A stretch of 64,000 bases of DNA from Eutreptiella sp. 'Long Island Sound 2002'. Its lineage: Eukaryota; Euglenozoa; Euglenophyceae; Eutreptiales; Eutreptiaceae. Location of the stretch: positions 110,844,922-110,908,921 of the forward strand of contig OZ038381.1 of assembly GCA_964036045.1 (NCBI GenBank), read 5' to 3'. Position numbers and translations under genes: made by a program. Under the pieces are notes generated by a model. That model was given only the letters and a program-made list of their open reading frames with translations. It was not told the DNA's origin and searched no databases. This document shows, one piece after another, positions 43,543 through 53,043 of this stretch (position 1 is the first letter of the stretch; each line of letters opens with the position of its first letter).

Positions 43543-44335
43543 CCTCCGGCCGCTGTCTGGACCCTTACAGAGGGGGGGGGGGGCGACGCTACTCGGCCCG
43601 CCCGCCCCCTAGCCTTGGCCTTGAGGCGCTCAGCTGCAGCAACGAAGGCACCCTCCACCGGGCTTTGCGCCGCCGGCGTCTGGACACGCCCGCCTGCCCC
43701 AAGCTTGGTGCGCTTGGGGTCCGGCGAATCGATCTGCTGGGCCAAACGAGGTCTCCCAGTTTGACGGCGTGCGGGGGCTCGGGGTCGCATGGCCTGCGCA
43801 CCACCCACGACCACCTTAGCGCGACGCGTCCCCGTGTATGAGCGGTGGATACGGCCCACCACTCCAGCTTTCGAGCCCGCTCCGGTCCCTCCTGTGACAG
43901 GACCAGCGGCTGCCCTGGAGGACCACGGCTTACGCTCGCGTCCCACGAACTTGGCAACTCCGGCCTGTCGACGCCCGGGGGAACCCCTGGCGCTGCCGAC
44001 TGCGAAGGCGCCATCGGGTTCGCTTCCGGAAACCTCGCTGTCGTCGTCGGTGTCCACGTCGGAATCGACATTGATGGGCCCGGCTGCCGTCCCCGCCCCC
44101 CCCCCCCACACAGCAACCAGAGGACCCGCCAAAGTGCACAGCTGACCCGCATCTTCCCGAGACACGGCGCCGCGCTCAGAGGCAGAGGCCAAAGGTTGAA
44201 GTGGAGGGGGGGTAGGAGCCGCTTCAGGCCCCGGGCCCACCTCAGCAGGGCCATCCTCGGCGGACTCCTCCAGCTCGGTCGCGGCCTGGTCTCCCTCGTC
44301 TCCGCTCCCAACTGTGCCGCTCTCGGTGGTCCTGT
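43476..44335 (-). CDS. Acidic/basic N-terminal part of the RT polyprotein
   Basis: An open minus-strand frame from the left boundary of the DNA transposon (about 44,335) into the RT start. It reads RTTESGTVGSGDEGDQAATE, then GPINVDSDVDTDDDSEVSGS, which looks like a SUMO-interacting motif (hydrophobic core followed by acids), then basic GRERKPW and KRTKLG patches. There is no ATG near its start, because the DNA transposon separates it from its 5' end. The sequence on the other side of the insertion (51,312-51,400) has MFPSIAGALSTPTKRKPRRP and may be that 5' end. Disordered linker or gag-like role. Confidence 0.5.
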
Positions 44336-44595
44336 ACCCTTCGTGAACGGCCGTTAAGTGGCCGTTTGAATAATTGCGTGAATTTCACGTGAATTTACCC
44401 AAAATTTGAGGTTTTTGGGGGAAAATGCCATATTCTTGGTTCATTTCAAGGGCTTTGAGGGGCCAAAATTCCTCCCCTAGCTTTGTTACGCATCATCCAA
44501 TGAAAGTCCCGCCCCAAAAGCATGCATCATGACCGCACCATGCCCAAAACCAGAGGTGCCGGAACCCGGCAAGCCTGTAGCCGATTCACAGCCGT

Positions 44596-44690
44596 GATTT
44601 CACGTGAATTCACGTGAAATTCGTACGAATTTCGTACGAATTTCGTACGAATTTCACGTGAATTCACGTGAATTTACACAAATGTTACCC
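44596..44690. repeat. Palindromic-repeat array 1 (TTCGTACGAA / CACGTGAATT)
   Basis: Three to four tandem TTCGTACGAAT units framed by TTCACGTGAATTCACGTGAA pieces. It lies between the left transposon end and the stop of the candidate transposase. Confidence 0.9.
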
Positions 44691-44784
44691 GTGTGCACCC
44701 CCTGATTTGTCCTCACACCCCTAGTAAGCCCCCCAGCATGCACCCCGGTCACAGGCAACAATGGTCTGGGTTCGTAAGGTCATC

Positions 44785-46546
44785 TCATGTCCGTCTCTTG
44801 CGGCACCGGAACCGCCGCTGTAGAGTCTGAAGGTGCTGCATGTCGGTTAGAAGCCGTCTTCTTGTGCGGCTTGCATACGTTTGTACACTTATGGGCCCTT
44901 GCCCATGTTGAGCCCTTTTGGTCGCATCCCACCCATGCAACCAAAGGCTATCGTCAATGGTGTGGTTGTCCACAACCACTTGCACCCCTAGTCTCCCCCG
45001 GAGGAGGCTTAGGCCCCCGCTGTTGCGCAACATGCGCTTCAGCCTCCGGTGACTTCCCTCCATGGCAAAGCAGGAGAACTTTGACAAGATTCTCCACTTC
45101 TTTGCAAAATAATACATGTGGTCGATCCAAAGATGCGTCCACAGAAGTTTGCCCCACTGGAGCTCATTGTGGGCAGCGCCCATGGCTATGCTATGGTTCC
45201 GGAGCCGCCCCAAGTCGGCCCCGGAGAACCATGCGGAACGCCACGCGTATACACACATGCTTGCAAAATTCTCCCACCACGTTTTGCACACCGACTCCCA
45301 ACTTTTTCCCCCTACTTGATGCTGCCTGACACTAGGCTGCTCTAGGCAAGCATCTATTATCTTCTCCCAACCCTTATTGCGCATGAAATGGATGGCAGCA
45401 GCACACTCCATCCTCACCTTCCCCTTGCTGTTTGCCTTGTCATTATTTAATGAGGCACGGGTGCAAGTTCGTGCAGCAAGCCGTGCCTCATCTAAAACCG
45501 GTTGCAGCATGGTGCGTGCCACAGTGGCCGGTGCCCCCTGTCAATTGTACAACTAGGTCCCGTGTCCCGTTGACTGCACACAACAGGACACGAAGGACCC
45601 CATGGAGGCCATAATCAGGCACTCGCCTATCACTCATAATGGTCCTATATATAGCACTTATGGCAACGGCTGGTTCCCAGTTGCCGTCTATCGCACTTGC
45701 TGTGCCAAAGGTAGCAAGGCACAGAGCACGGTTACGCATGCAGACCCAACACACAGTGGCACCAGGGGATTCTGCCTTCCAGTTTTGGCAGCCCGCCATG
45801 AGCACCTGTGCCTTACCATCTGCACACAGAAAAAAAAGGGACTGCCTATCGGTCCCTGCCGTATCCTTAAAACTTATGGTTGCGGCCTTGCGCAACTCAT
45901 CATCAAAATCAATTTCCTGGGAGGCCGCGTAGAGGGTGTCCCACTTTTCACTGCCCCCTAGTAGCCACCAACTAGATAGTTGGTTGGGGCTGGAGGTGCC
46001 ACCAAGCGTGCAATGGACGTACGAGGCCTCATGCCTCGATGTACCGTCCACCGCAATAGGCAACCAATGCAGCCGTCGGTCCCCGGGCTGCATGATGGCC
46101 GAGGGTGGTGGTGGTCGACACTTGAATAGGTGGGCGATGCGGTCAGGTAGGTAGCAGGCCGCACCATTGATGGCCGTGTCGTCACCCGTATAGGCAGTAA
46201 ACGCCCGGGACTCCGGCAACGCTAGCTGCCGGAGCATGCCGTACACCTGGTCCCATACCACACCGTACGTCATGCTCCCCACCAGGTACCGGGACTCTGT
46301 CCTAGAGAGGTGCAATGACCGGATCCTCCACACGGCCATAATCAACCTCTCCTCCTGGGTGGGCTCGGGCTGGACGGTGGCTACAATTCTTGTTTCGGGG
46401 GTGAGCACTATTTGCCCCGTGTCGGGCAGGTACTTGACGGTGTAGGGTGCTGCAAGCTCCTTGGAAACAACCTCCTGGAGCTCTTGTACGCGCCGCCGTC
46501 GTGTACGATCCGCTACCAGATGGAATGGCTCCTTGGGCCGTGGCAT
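44785..46546 (-). CDS. Candidate transposase of the DNA transposon (two overlapping frames)
   Basis: The first frame (ATG at 46,546) has HWLPIAVDGTSRHE (about 160-173), LFFLCADGKAQVL with Asp about 243, and GATVCWVCMRNR with a zinc-like C-x-x-C at 266-269. The second frame (45,522-44,785) overlaps it by 34 bp and continues with ECAAAIHFMRNKGWEK, LLWTHLWIDHMYYFAKKW and CFAMEGSHRRLKRMLRNSGG, where the Glu could complete a D..D/E active site. The frame change near 45,500 may be an intron, a ribosomal shift or an error. The same order of blocks is found in the broken gene at 36,020-37,521. Position in the element and these motifs support transposase. The superfamily is not identified. Confidence 0.55.
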
Positions 46547-46639
46547 GATGTGAGATACAGGACCTGTTGAATGGGCAGGCAGTCATCGCAAAGTTTCTAC
46601 CATCCCCCTGCCGCAGACCACTCTCTCTACTGTGATTCG

Positions 46640-46806
46640 CATGCAATTAAAAGAAATTCACATAGATTCGCACGAAATTCGTACGAATTTCGTACGAATT
46701 TCACATGAATAGAAATGTGTGAATATTCTGAAAATGTGAAATTCGTACGAAATTCGTACGAATTTCGTACGAATTTCGTACGAATTTCGTACGAATTTCA
46801 CATGAC
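46640..46806. repeat. Palindromic-repeat array 2
   Basis: About eight TTCGTACGAA units in two clusters, separated by AATAGAAATGTGTGAATATT. It lies just 5' of the ATG of the candidate transposase. Confidence 0.95.
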
Positions 46807-47485
46807 TGTCACAGAATTTCTGCCAAAGCCTCATCCTTGTGCCCTCGTTGACCCTCACAAAGCAAGCTCAGGATGGTGCTCATGCTGTCATTGTCATTGT
46901 CATTGTCTCATGCTGTCATTCCGGCTGTCACTCAGCCAGCAGTGTAATATACAAACAGTAATGAAATTGAAGTGGCCCCAAATATACAAACAGTTCCGCA
47001 GAAAGGAATCGCAAATTAACAGGTTAACAGGTTAACAGGTCAGGGGGCACATCAGGTCAGGGGGTAATGTACAAACAGTGCTGCAAAAAAATTTCGCACA
47101 CTGGGGGGGGAGTACCCCACATATCGGTCAAACTGCCCATGCTTGGGGGGGGGGGGGGCAGGATAACATTCGTCGTGGTTAGAAAGGCGTGGTTAGAAAG
47201 GACAGGTGCTCCGGAGGGTACCTACACCCCCCCCCCCCCGGGAGCAGAGCTCCGGCTAGCGGAGCCCTGGGAGCTCTGCTCCGCCACCGCCTCCACAAAG
47301 GAGGGGTCCATGGCCGCCGACGTGAGGCGGTGGGGGGGGTACTGCCGGCGCACATCCTCCATTGCGGCAGTCACCTTGGGGGCGTCCGGGGCCACGTTGT
47401 CCACATTGACCTGCTGGCCACTGGCCATCATGGCCATCCGCAGGCCGGTGGACACTGCGGACACCTGGCCGGCGCATGCCTCGGC
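46807..47485. other. Spacer in the DNA transposon
   Basis: Contains CATTGTCATTGTCATTGTC and GGTTAACAGGTTAACAGG short repeats and two long G or C runs. No gene is supported until the accessory protein's C-terminus near 47,486. Confidence 0.5.
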
Positions 47486-48752
47486 CTAGGCATGCCAGGC
47501 CTGTGCGCCGGCCAGGAGGTACCGGACACCGGCAGCACTGGCCCCCCCCCTGTCACCCGGGGGGGCGGGGGCCTCGGCACCCTCAGCCCTCTCCACTGCC
47601 TCTGCTGGCTGTGCCGCTGGCTTTGCCTTGCGCAACGTCGCCACGTCACGCTCCAGGGTCTTCACCTTGGTGGCCAGCCGGTCACGCTCCCTGGTGACGT
47701 CCGCCAACCGCGACTCGCAGTCCCGCAGACGGGCCTCGAGGTCGCGGTTGGCGGCCTCCGCGCTGATGGCGCGTGCCTCCCACGCCCCCGCCCGCTGCTG
47801 GTCCACCCACTCCTGCACCACCCCCCTCTGCCCCCGCCCCCCCGACGGCTCCGCCTGCTCTGCCCGCCCTGCCCGCTCCCCCGGGGTGGCTGTACGCGGG
47901 GCTTTGGGGGGGGGGGGGGGTGGGGCCCGTGTCCCCTTCCGGGCGCCCTTTCCGCTTGCGCGTGGGGGGGGGTTCGTCCTCCTCGACGTCAATGACGTCA
48001 GCCACCACCCCCATCTTCCGCTGCCTCCCCACATGGACGCGCATGGCAACCCATGCCACGTCCACCCACTCCGGCCTCCGCTGCTCCCAACCCGTGAGCA
48101 CATTCAGCCCACAAATCCCTGCCGTCGTCACCATCCCCCCCTCCCCGATCCCCGACACCCCCGTCTGCACCCGCCAGTGCCCACTCACAAGCCGGTAGGC
48201 AAACATGCCCACCAGCTCCTGCCCCGCAGGCAGGTTGGACCCCCCCCGGAGCACAATGGGGCAGGGGAAGGAGATGCGGAGGGTGCCCTGCACCCCCCGC
48301 GACTCCAACTCCATGTCCCACACGGCACTGAGGTGCCGCTGCCGCCCATCCGGCCCGGGCGGCACCTGCTGGGTCCAGGCCGGATCCGGCTGCCTGGCGG
48401 CCAGGGTGACCCGGTCCAGGGGGGGGTCGGTGTGGGCCTCGCCCAGCGCGTCGCGGGACGGCTGGGGCACCATCACCTCGCGCGCCATATGCCCCCTGGC
48501 GGTGCTGGCCTCGCTGCCTCCCGAACGCCGAGAGCGCTGCGACCCCACACTGCGCACACTGCCGGCCTCGCTTGGTGCCCGTCTACCGCCGGTGCCTGCG
48601 GGCTGGGCGCCACCGGGGCCTTCGGCGGGCTCGGCGTGCTCCTCAGGCAATCGGGGCCGGGGCTTGTACTGGCGCCTGGTGTGGTGCCGAATATCCGGCG
48701 ACCAAGCGGTGAACGGGACCTGCATGCAGATGTGGGGAGGTGTGCAAGGCAA
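47486..48752 (-). CDS. Accessory protein of the DNA transposon, coiled coil
   Basis: From an ATG at 48,752, a disordered Arg/Ser/Pro region is followed by a folded-looking part: SAVWDMELESRG, GTLRISFPCPIVL, ELVGMFAYRLVSGHWRVQTG and RPEWVDVAWVAMRVHV. Next come MGVVADVIDVEEDE, a SUMO-interaction-like motif, and TRKRKG. At a run of 12 G near 47,910 the sensible frame changes, and continues with ANRDLEARLRDCESRLADV and RLATKVKTLERDVATLRKA, a strong coiled coil. Its DMEL and KRKG blocks recall the ORF at 2585-3389. It may be a partner that bridges the transposase and chromatin; this is inference only. The ATG at 48,752 lies within 60 bp of repeat array 3. Confidence 0.5.
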
Positions 48753-48804
48753 AAATTGAGAAAGGGGGAGTGGAGACGGGGCAATGCAAGAGCAATAGGA
48801 GCAA

Positions 48805-48960
48805 ATTGGACGAAATTCACAGAAATTCGTACGAAATTCGTACGAAATTCGTACGAAATTCGTACGAATTTCACATCTCGAGAAAATTCACACAAATTTA
48901 TTCACGTGAAATTCGTACGAAATTCGTACGAATTTCGTACGAATTTCACGTGAATTTCGT
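48805..48960. repeat. Palindromic-repeat array 3
   Basis: Two clusters of CGTACGAAATT units separated by CTCGAGAAAATTCACACAAA, with CACGTGAA pieces at each side. It covers the 3' end of the oxygenase-like frame, whose last 40 codons (EIRTKFVR..) are therefore doubtful. Confidence 0.95.
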
Positions 48961-50930
48961 CCAATTGTTGCAAATACACAAAGCAAACACACAAGCAGGC
49001 ACACCTTGCAGTCGCATGGGCAGGTGATGCTCCATGCCCCGGTCCTCGCGCACTTGGGCGACCGCCACGCTGGGACCGTGTTCACCAGGTGCCACAGCGT
49101 GGTCGGCCGACCCGGGGGGGCAATGCCGGACAAGGCGAAGTGGATCTCCGACTCCGCGTCGACATCGCCCCCCTTCACGACCTCCAGCTGGTGCACGCTG
49201 CCCAGGAAGAACAGCATGCACTGGGGGCCGACCTCGATGACGGCGAGGTCGGCGGCCGGGGCCGACCGGGAGATGAAGGTGGGGTGGAAGGGGCAGGTGG
49301 GGGGGCCTGCCGGGAGCGTCTGCGGGGGGTCGGCGAACAGGGCCTGGGCAGCCTCCCCCTCCCACAACCCCACCCTCGCAACCGCCCCCTTCCCCACCCA
49401 CAACACCTGGTCCACGCTGGGGAGGTCCCAGCTGGACAAATCCCCAGCAACGTCCAGGGCCTCCTTGGGGGGGATGGCGTCCAAGTGTGTGGTGTTGGCC
49501 TGGTGGTGTTTGTGTCGGGGGTCGGGGGTCCACAAGTTAAAAAGAGCCCCCTGCAGCCCATCCTTGGAGTCGGGGTGGGCAGGCAATCCATGATGGCGGC
49601 TGGTGGCCACCATCAGCAGCATGTCCCCCCGATGCAGCTGAACGGTGTCCCAGCACGCCTCCGCCGCCTCCCCCAGGGCCGTCCCCGCCTGCACCACCAC
49701 CTGGTAGTCCTCTGACAAGCAGAGGAAGCTACTCAGGTGGCAGTCCCCCACCGCCTTGTCGCTGGGGGGGAGGACTTCGGGGTGGGTGGTCACGTCGGTG
49801 TGGGGGAGCTGCGGCCCACTCCCCACACTGGCCACAATGACGCTGCCCGGCGTCATTGGGTGGAGGTCCTCAACCCTAGGGACACTTTCGGTGAGGTGGG
49901 GGTGGAACTTCTGGAAGAGAGGCCCCCCCATCCCCCACCCCAAGGCGCTCTTGCTTTGCCACCGGCGGGGGAGCTCGGGATCCTTGGCCTGCTCCTCACT
50001 CCGCGCGGCGTTGAAAAGGAGCTCAAAATTTTTTGCGACGACTTTTTCGTCGCCGCTGCCCCACGCCTTCATCACCTTGTTCCACCCCACCTCACAATCC
50101 CGTTCCTCCACAAGCCCCCGAAGCACAATGTAGCCGTTCCCATCAACAAAGTTGAGGGGCGGCTGAGAGGGGCCAACCCTGTCGGGGGCGGGGTCAGGGC
50201 TGCCCGTCACCCCATGAGGGGGGTCGGGAAGGGGTTCGGTGCGGAGGGGGGGTTCACTCGAAATGAAGGGGGGGGCGCATGAGGCACCACGGTACCATTG
50301 CAAAGAAGTTGTGCTGTAGAAGGTGGGGTGGGTGACTTCGGGGACGTGCACCTGGGGGGGGATGGTGGGATGAAAAGGGGCGATGCCCAAATCATCCCAC
50401 CACCGGGGGTTGGCAAGATGCCAAGAAAAGGGGAAAAAAGAGTGGCCTGCTGGTGCACCTGCAGCAAGATCCTGCAGGCACACCATATCGCAGTGGGGGG
50501 GGGTGTGGACGAGGTTAGCGGTGGGGTACACCTGGACGTGGGCGTCCTTAGGCTTCCCTACAGGGTTATTCCTCATCGAGTTGAGGAGCTGGTCAACACT
50601 GGAGGGGAGAGGGGTCGGATGGAGAAATTTGAGGGTGGGGAGTTGGTGGCGCAGTTCCCTCCACAGGGTTGTGGCCCATCCCCTCCCCCCGAGGTAGCTG
50701 TTGCGGGTGGGGCTGCGCATGTCGATGTGGATGACATCGGGGGAGGGGTCGAGGGAGGCTGCCCAGCCCACGATGGCATCCACCCCCAGTGCCTCCGACT
50801 CGTACGTTGCCTCCTCCAATTGATGGTGGGCAACGGGGAGGGCTTGGTAGTGGGCGAGGGTGTCGGCTGCGGGGTCGGGGCGCGAGGCCAGGCTGGCAAG
50901 CTGAGACATAGTCTGCTGCGACATTGTCAA
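48888..50930 (-). CDS. 2-oxoglutarate/Fe(II) oxygenase-like protein carried by the transposon
   Basis: An uninterrupted 680-codon frame from an ATG at 50,930. The pattern fits a double-stranded beta-helix oxygenase: a first strand FVDGNGYIVLRGLV (261-274), SVIVASVGSGPQLPHTDVTTH with a His-x-Asp pair at 377-379, then VQLHRGDMLLMVATSRHHGL with the distal His at 446-447 and a downstream LQGALFNLWTP strand where a Lys/Arg to bind 2OG is expected but only Lys-456 is near. A second HxD-like site PPHCDM (146-148) lies in the N-terminal half, which could be another domain. Algal and fungal KDZ transposons are known to carry TET/JBP oxygenases that modify DNA bases; whether this is such an enzyme is inference. 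The last 40 residues run over repeat array 3. Confidence 0.5.
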   Translation of the reverse strand: MTMSQQTMSQLASLASRPDPAADTLAHYQALPVAHHQLEEATYESEALGVDAIVGWAASLDPSPDVIHIDMRSPTRNSYLGGRGWATTLWRELRHQLPTLKFLHPTPLPSSVDQLLNSMRNNPVGKPKDAHVQVYPTANLVHTPPHCDMVCLQDLAAGAPAGHSFFPFSWHLANPRWWDDLGIAPFHPTIPPQVHVPEVTHPTFYSTTSLQWYRGASCAPPFISSEPPLRTEPLPDPPHGVTGSPDPAPDRVGPSQPPLNFVDGNGYIVLRGLVEERDCEVGWNKVMKAWGSGDEKVVAKNFELLFNAARSEEQAKDPELPRRWQSKSALGWGMGGPLFQKFHPHLTESVPRVEDLHPMTPGSVIVASVGSGPQLPHTDVTTHPEVLPPSDKAVGDCHLSSFLCLSEDYQVVVQAGTALGEAAEACWDTVQLHRGDMLLMVATSRHHGLPAHPDSKDGLQGALFNLWTPDPRHKHHQANTTHLDAIPPKEALDVAGDLSSWDLPSVDQVLWVGKGAVARVGLWEGEAAQALFADPPQTLPAGPPTCPFHPTFISRSAPAADLAVIEVGPQCMLFFLGSVHQLEVVKGGDVDAESEIHFALSGIAPPGRPTTLWHLVNTVPAWRSPKCARTGAWSITCPCDCKVCLLVCLLCVFATIGRNSREIRTKFVRISYEFHVNKFV

Positions 50931-50984
50931 AGAGAATGCGAAGAAAGCTTGAGCTGTGGGAAAGCGAAACAGTGGAAATGAGGG

Positions 50985-51130
50985 TAAATTCGTACGAAAT
51001 TCGTACGAAATTCGTACGAAATTCGTACGAAATTCGTACGAATTTCACATTCTGTGAATCTGTGAATCTAGCGTGAATTTTTGCGTGAATTTAGGTGCGT
51101 GAATCTCACATTCACGTGAATCTCACCAAA
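50985..51130. repeat. Palindromic-repeat array 4
   Basis: Five CGTACGAAATT units, then GTGAATCTGTGAATCTAGCG and CACGTGAATCTCAC. It lies 55 bp upstream of the oxygenase-like ATG and 180 bp from the right transposon end. Confidence 0.95.
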
Positions 51131-51447
51131 TCTGTTAAACCATGCGGGGACTTTAAACCTCTAAATTGCACCTATTTGTTGCATCTTACTTTGGGCGAAG
51201 GTAGCACAACAAAAGCACACGATAGCACCAAGTTACGAGCAAAACACAGCAAAATTGGGTGAAATTCACGGTACCGTGAATCTCGGATTCAAACGGCCGG
51301 TTCACGAAGGGTACACCCAGGCCCCCCACCCCGCGGGCGCCTCGGCTTGCGCTTGGTCGGGGTGCTGAGGGCGCCCGCGATGCTGGGGAACATTGGTGAA
51401 CCCCACACCGCCAGGACGCCCACACGCTCCGGAGTCGGCAAAGGCCC

Positions 51448-52393
51448 TCAGTCACGGGACCACGCAGGCAGTACCGTAGGGGCAACGACTCCCGGGTCGG
51501 GCCACTTGGTGCCGTATTGAATCGCCACGGCCGTGCTCTGCCATCTGCCCCACCATTTGTAGTAGGCGAGGTCTGGTTTGCGGGCCCAAGTCGCTGCGGC
51601 GCCTCCCCGGCGTAGCGCATGCCACCTGGCACGGGCGTGCGCTGTGCCCGCCAGGGTCTCGGCCATGCCTGCCTCCAATCCCGCCTCCCCCGACTGCCAG
51701 ACCAGCATGTCTGAGGACCGGCCCAATGAGACCATGTGGCTATGAAGCCACGCACGGACCCCGTCTGCATACCGGTACAGGGGTCGGGTGGTGTACCCCT
51801 CCTCCCCTGTCTTGGAGTTCCAAAACTGGACAAAGCCTGGCATAGCCAGGTCAGAAACCCTTATGCCAGCTGCTTCGCCCACCCGCAGGTAGCATACCCA
51901 GCTGATGATCGCCAACACGCTGAACACCGTCCCATTTCTGGAGTCTCTGGTCCTCTCGACCAACTGGACCAAGCCTGCTGGGGACAGATAGGGCTGAGAG
52001 CCCGATGAGGCGGCTCCCGCCGCGATCCTCTTGTGCAGGGTTGTGACTGTTGGGGGCAGCCACTGGAGGTCCTCCACGGCCCGGACCGCGGAAATAATAC
52101 CCCGCAGGGCTGACGCTGTAGCTCCGGCTTGCGCCCACTCTGCCGGGAGACCTGCAAGTGTCGCGGCTGGATCAGGCGGGCCCGCGCGCTCCGCGTAAGC
52201 TGCCAAGGCCCGGAGCCGGGACGCATACTGCGACCGGGTCCTCGGCCTCCACGATTGCATGGCGCTTTCTTCCGGTGAGCAGGGGTCGTCTGCCCGGGCT
52301 GCTGTCTCCCACCTGCGGGCGAGCGCCCGTAGTTCCGCCGGGGTGCCCGTGACGCCGGAGCCCGGGGCGGCCGGTCCGGGCTCCAGCTGATCC
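51448..52393 (-). CDS. Tyrosine recombinase
   Basis: An open frame from just after the TGA at 52,396 to a TGA at 51,448; the first ATG is at 52,260. N-terminal SAM-like helices (RTRSQYASRLRALAAYAERA) are followed by a catalytic domain: ISWVCYLRVGEAAGIRVSDL with the first Arg near 126, HALRRGGAAATWA with His 214 and Arg 217, GRWQSTAVAIQYGTKW with the His/Trp position in YYKWWGRW and the nucleophilic Tyr about 249. This matches the R-H-R-H/W-Y set of tyrosine recombinases of DIRS-type elements, which integrate circular cDNA. It is in the same frame as ORF1 upstream. Confidence 0.85.
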
Positions 52394-53043
52394 TGTCAGG
52401 GCCAGTGTGGGCACCTAAAGTGCCAGTGGCGCTCGTCCGGGGAGCCCCTCTGCGCGCACCTCTGGCACCCTCCGCTCGGCGGCGACTCCACAAGGATCCA
52501 TTCGCCTTGCCGTGACTGCCACTGCAGCACTCCGCCCACTTCCCTGAACTTTACACTTCGCCATGTGAACGCCGATCCCTGCTCCTTCCATGCCTCCTCC
52601 AACGTGGCGTACTGGCTGGACTCGGAGCTGGACTTCCCGTGTGTTCCTGCATACCTGCGGGCATAGGCCGCCTGTGACTGGGACACGCAGTCCCAGACCC
52701 TCCACGCCAATTGTTCTCCTAGGTCGACCGCGGCCTCCGTTGCCTGGCCACCAAACTCGCTCGGGCGGGGGATCTCCCCCACCTCACCGGCCCTAAGCCG
52801 TACGTACGCCTTGATGTTGGACAGCATCAGCCTCATCCACTGCGCCAGCTGGGGCTTCTCGAGGGCTCGGTTGATCTCCGGCACGCTCAACGGGGGCAAG
52901 CGGGGCCCCTCCTTCACTGCCACTCGGGCGAGTTGCTCTCCGAGGTCTTGAATTTCTTTGGCCTGTGCTGCCAGTCGCTCCTCGGCTGACACCTGCTGGG
53001 CCTGATTGGGCTGCTCAACCCGTCCATGGGTTAACAAAAACAA
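52394..53043 (-). CDS. ORF1, gag-like with a zinc knuckle-like end
   Basis: 216 codons from about 53,043. An N-terminal coiled coil (ERLAAQAKEIQDLGEQLARV) leads to a helical region (KPQLAQWMRLMLSNIKAYVR, EQLAWRVWDCVSQSQAAYAR) and a C-terminus CQRCAQRGSPDERHWHFRC, a C-x2-C..H..C pattern like a zinc knuckle. Gag-like RNA binding is likely. It ends in a single TGA, and the same frame continues without stop into the tyrosine recombinase, so read-through expression, or a former fusion, is possible. The start overlaps the right terminal direct repeat, and no strong ATG was identified. Confidence 0.65.

Larger units (their letters stand above)
44337..51311 (-). mobile_element. DNA transposon, 6.97 kb, inserted in the retroelement
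   Basis: Ends are inverted repeats: the left end CCCTTCGTGAACGGCC...GTTTGAAT matches the reverse complement of the right end ...ATTCAAACGGCCGGTTCACGAAGGG, and both continue with GTGAATTTCAC-type sequence. The left copy has an 11-bp insert. Both sides are flanked by GTAC, of which TA is a possible target duplication. Inside are minus-strand genes for a candidate transposase, a coiled-coil accessory protein and a 2OG oxygenase-like protein. Arrays of TTCGTACGAA repeats lie near both ends and between genes. A related solo end lies at 32,870-33,002. Confidence 0.8.

Noticed and set aside
46640-46806. Regulatory operator of bacterial type
   Set aside because: The palindromes resemble operators, but the same arrays recur four times in a eukaryotic transposon and are better treated as element repeats.
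46658-51048. Repeated peptide E-I-R-T-K-F-V-R-N-S-Y-E-F on both strands
   Set aside because: It is the translation of TTCGTACGAA arrays, which are non-coding between genes.
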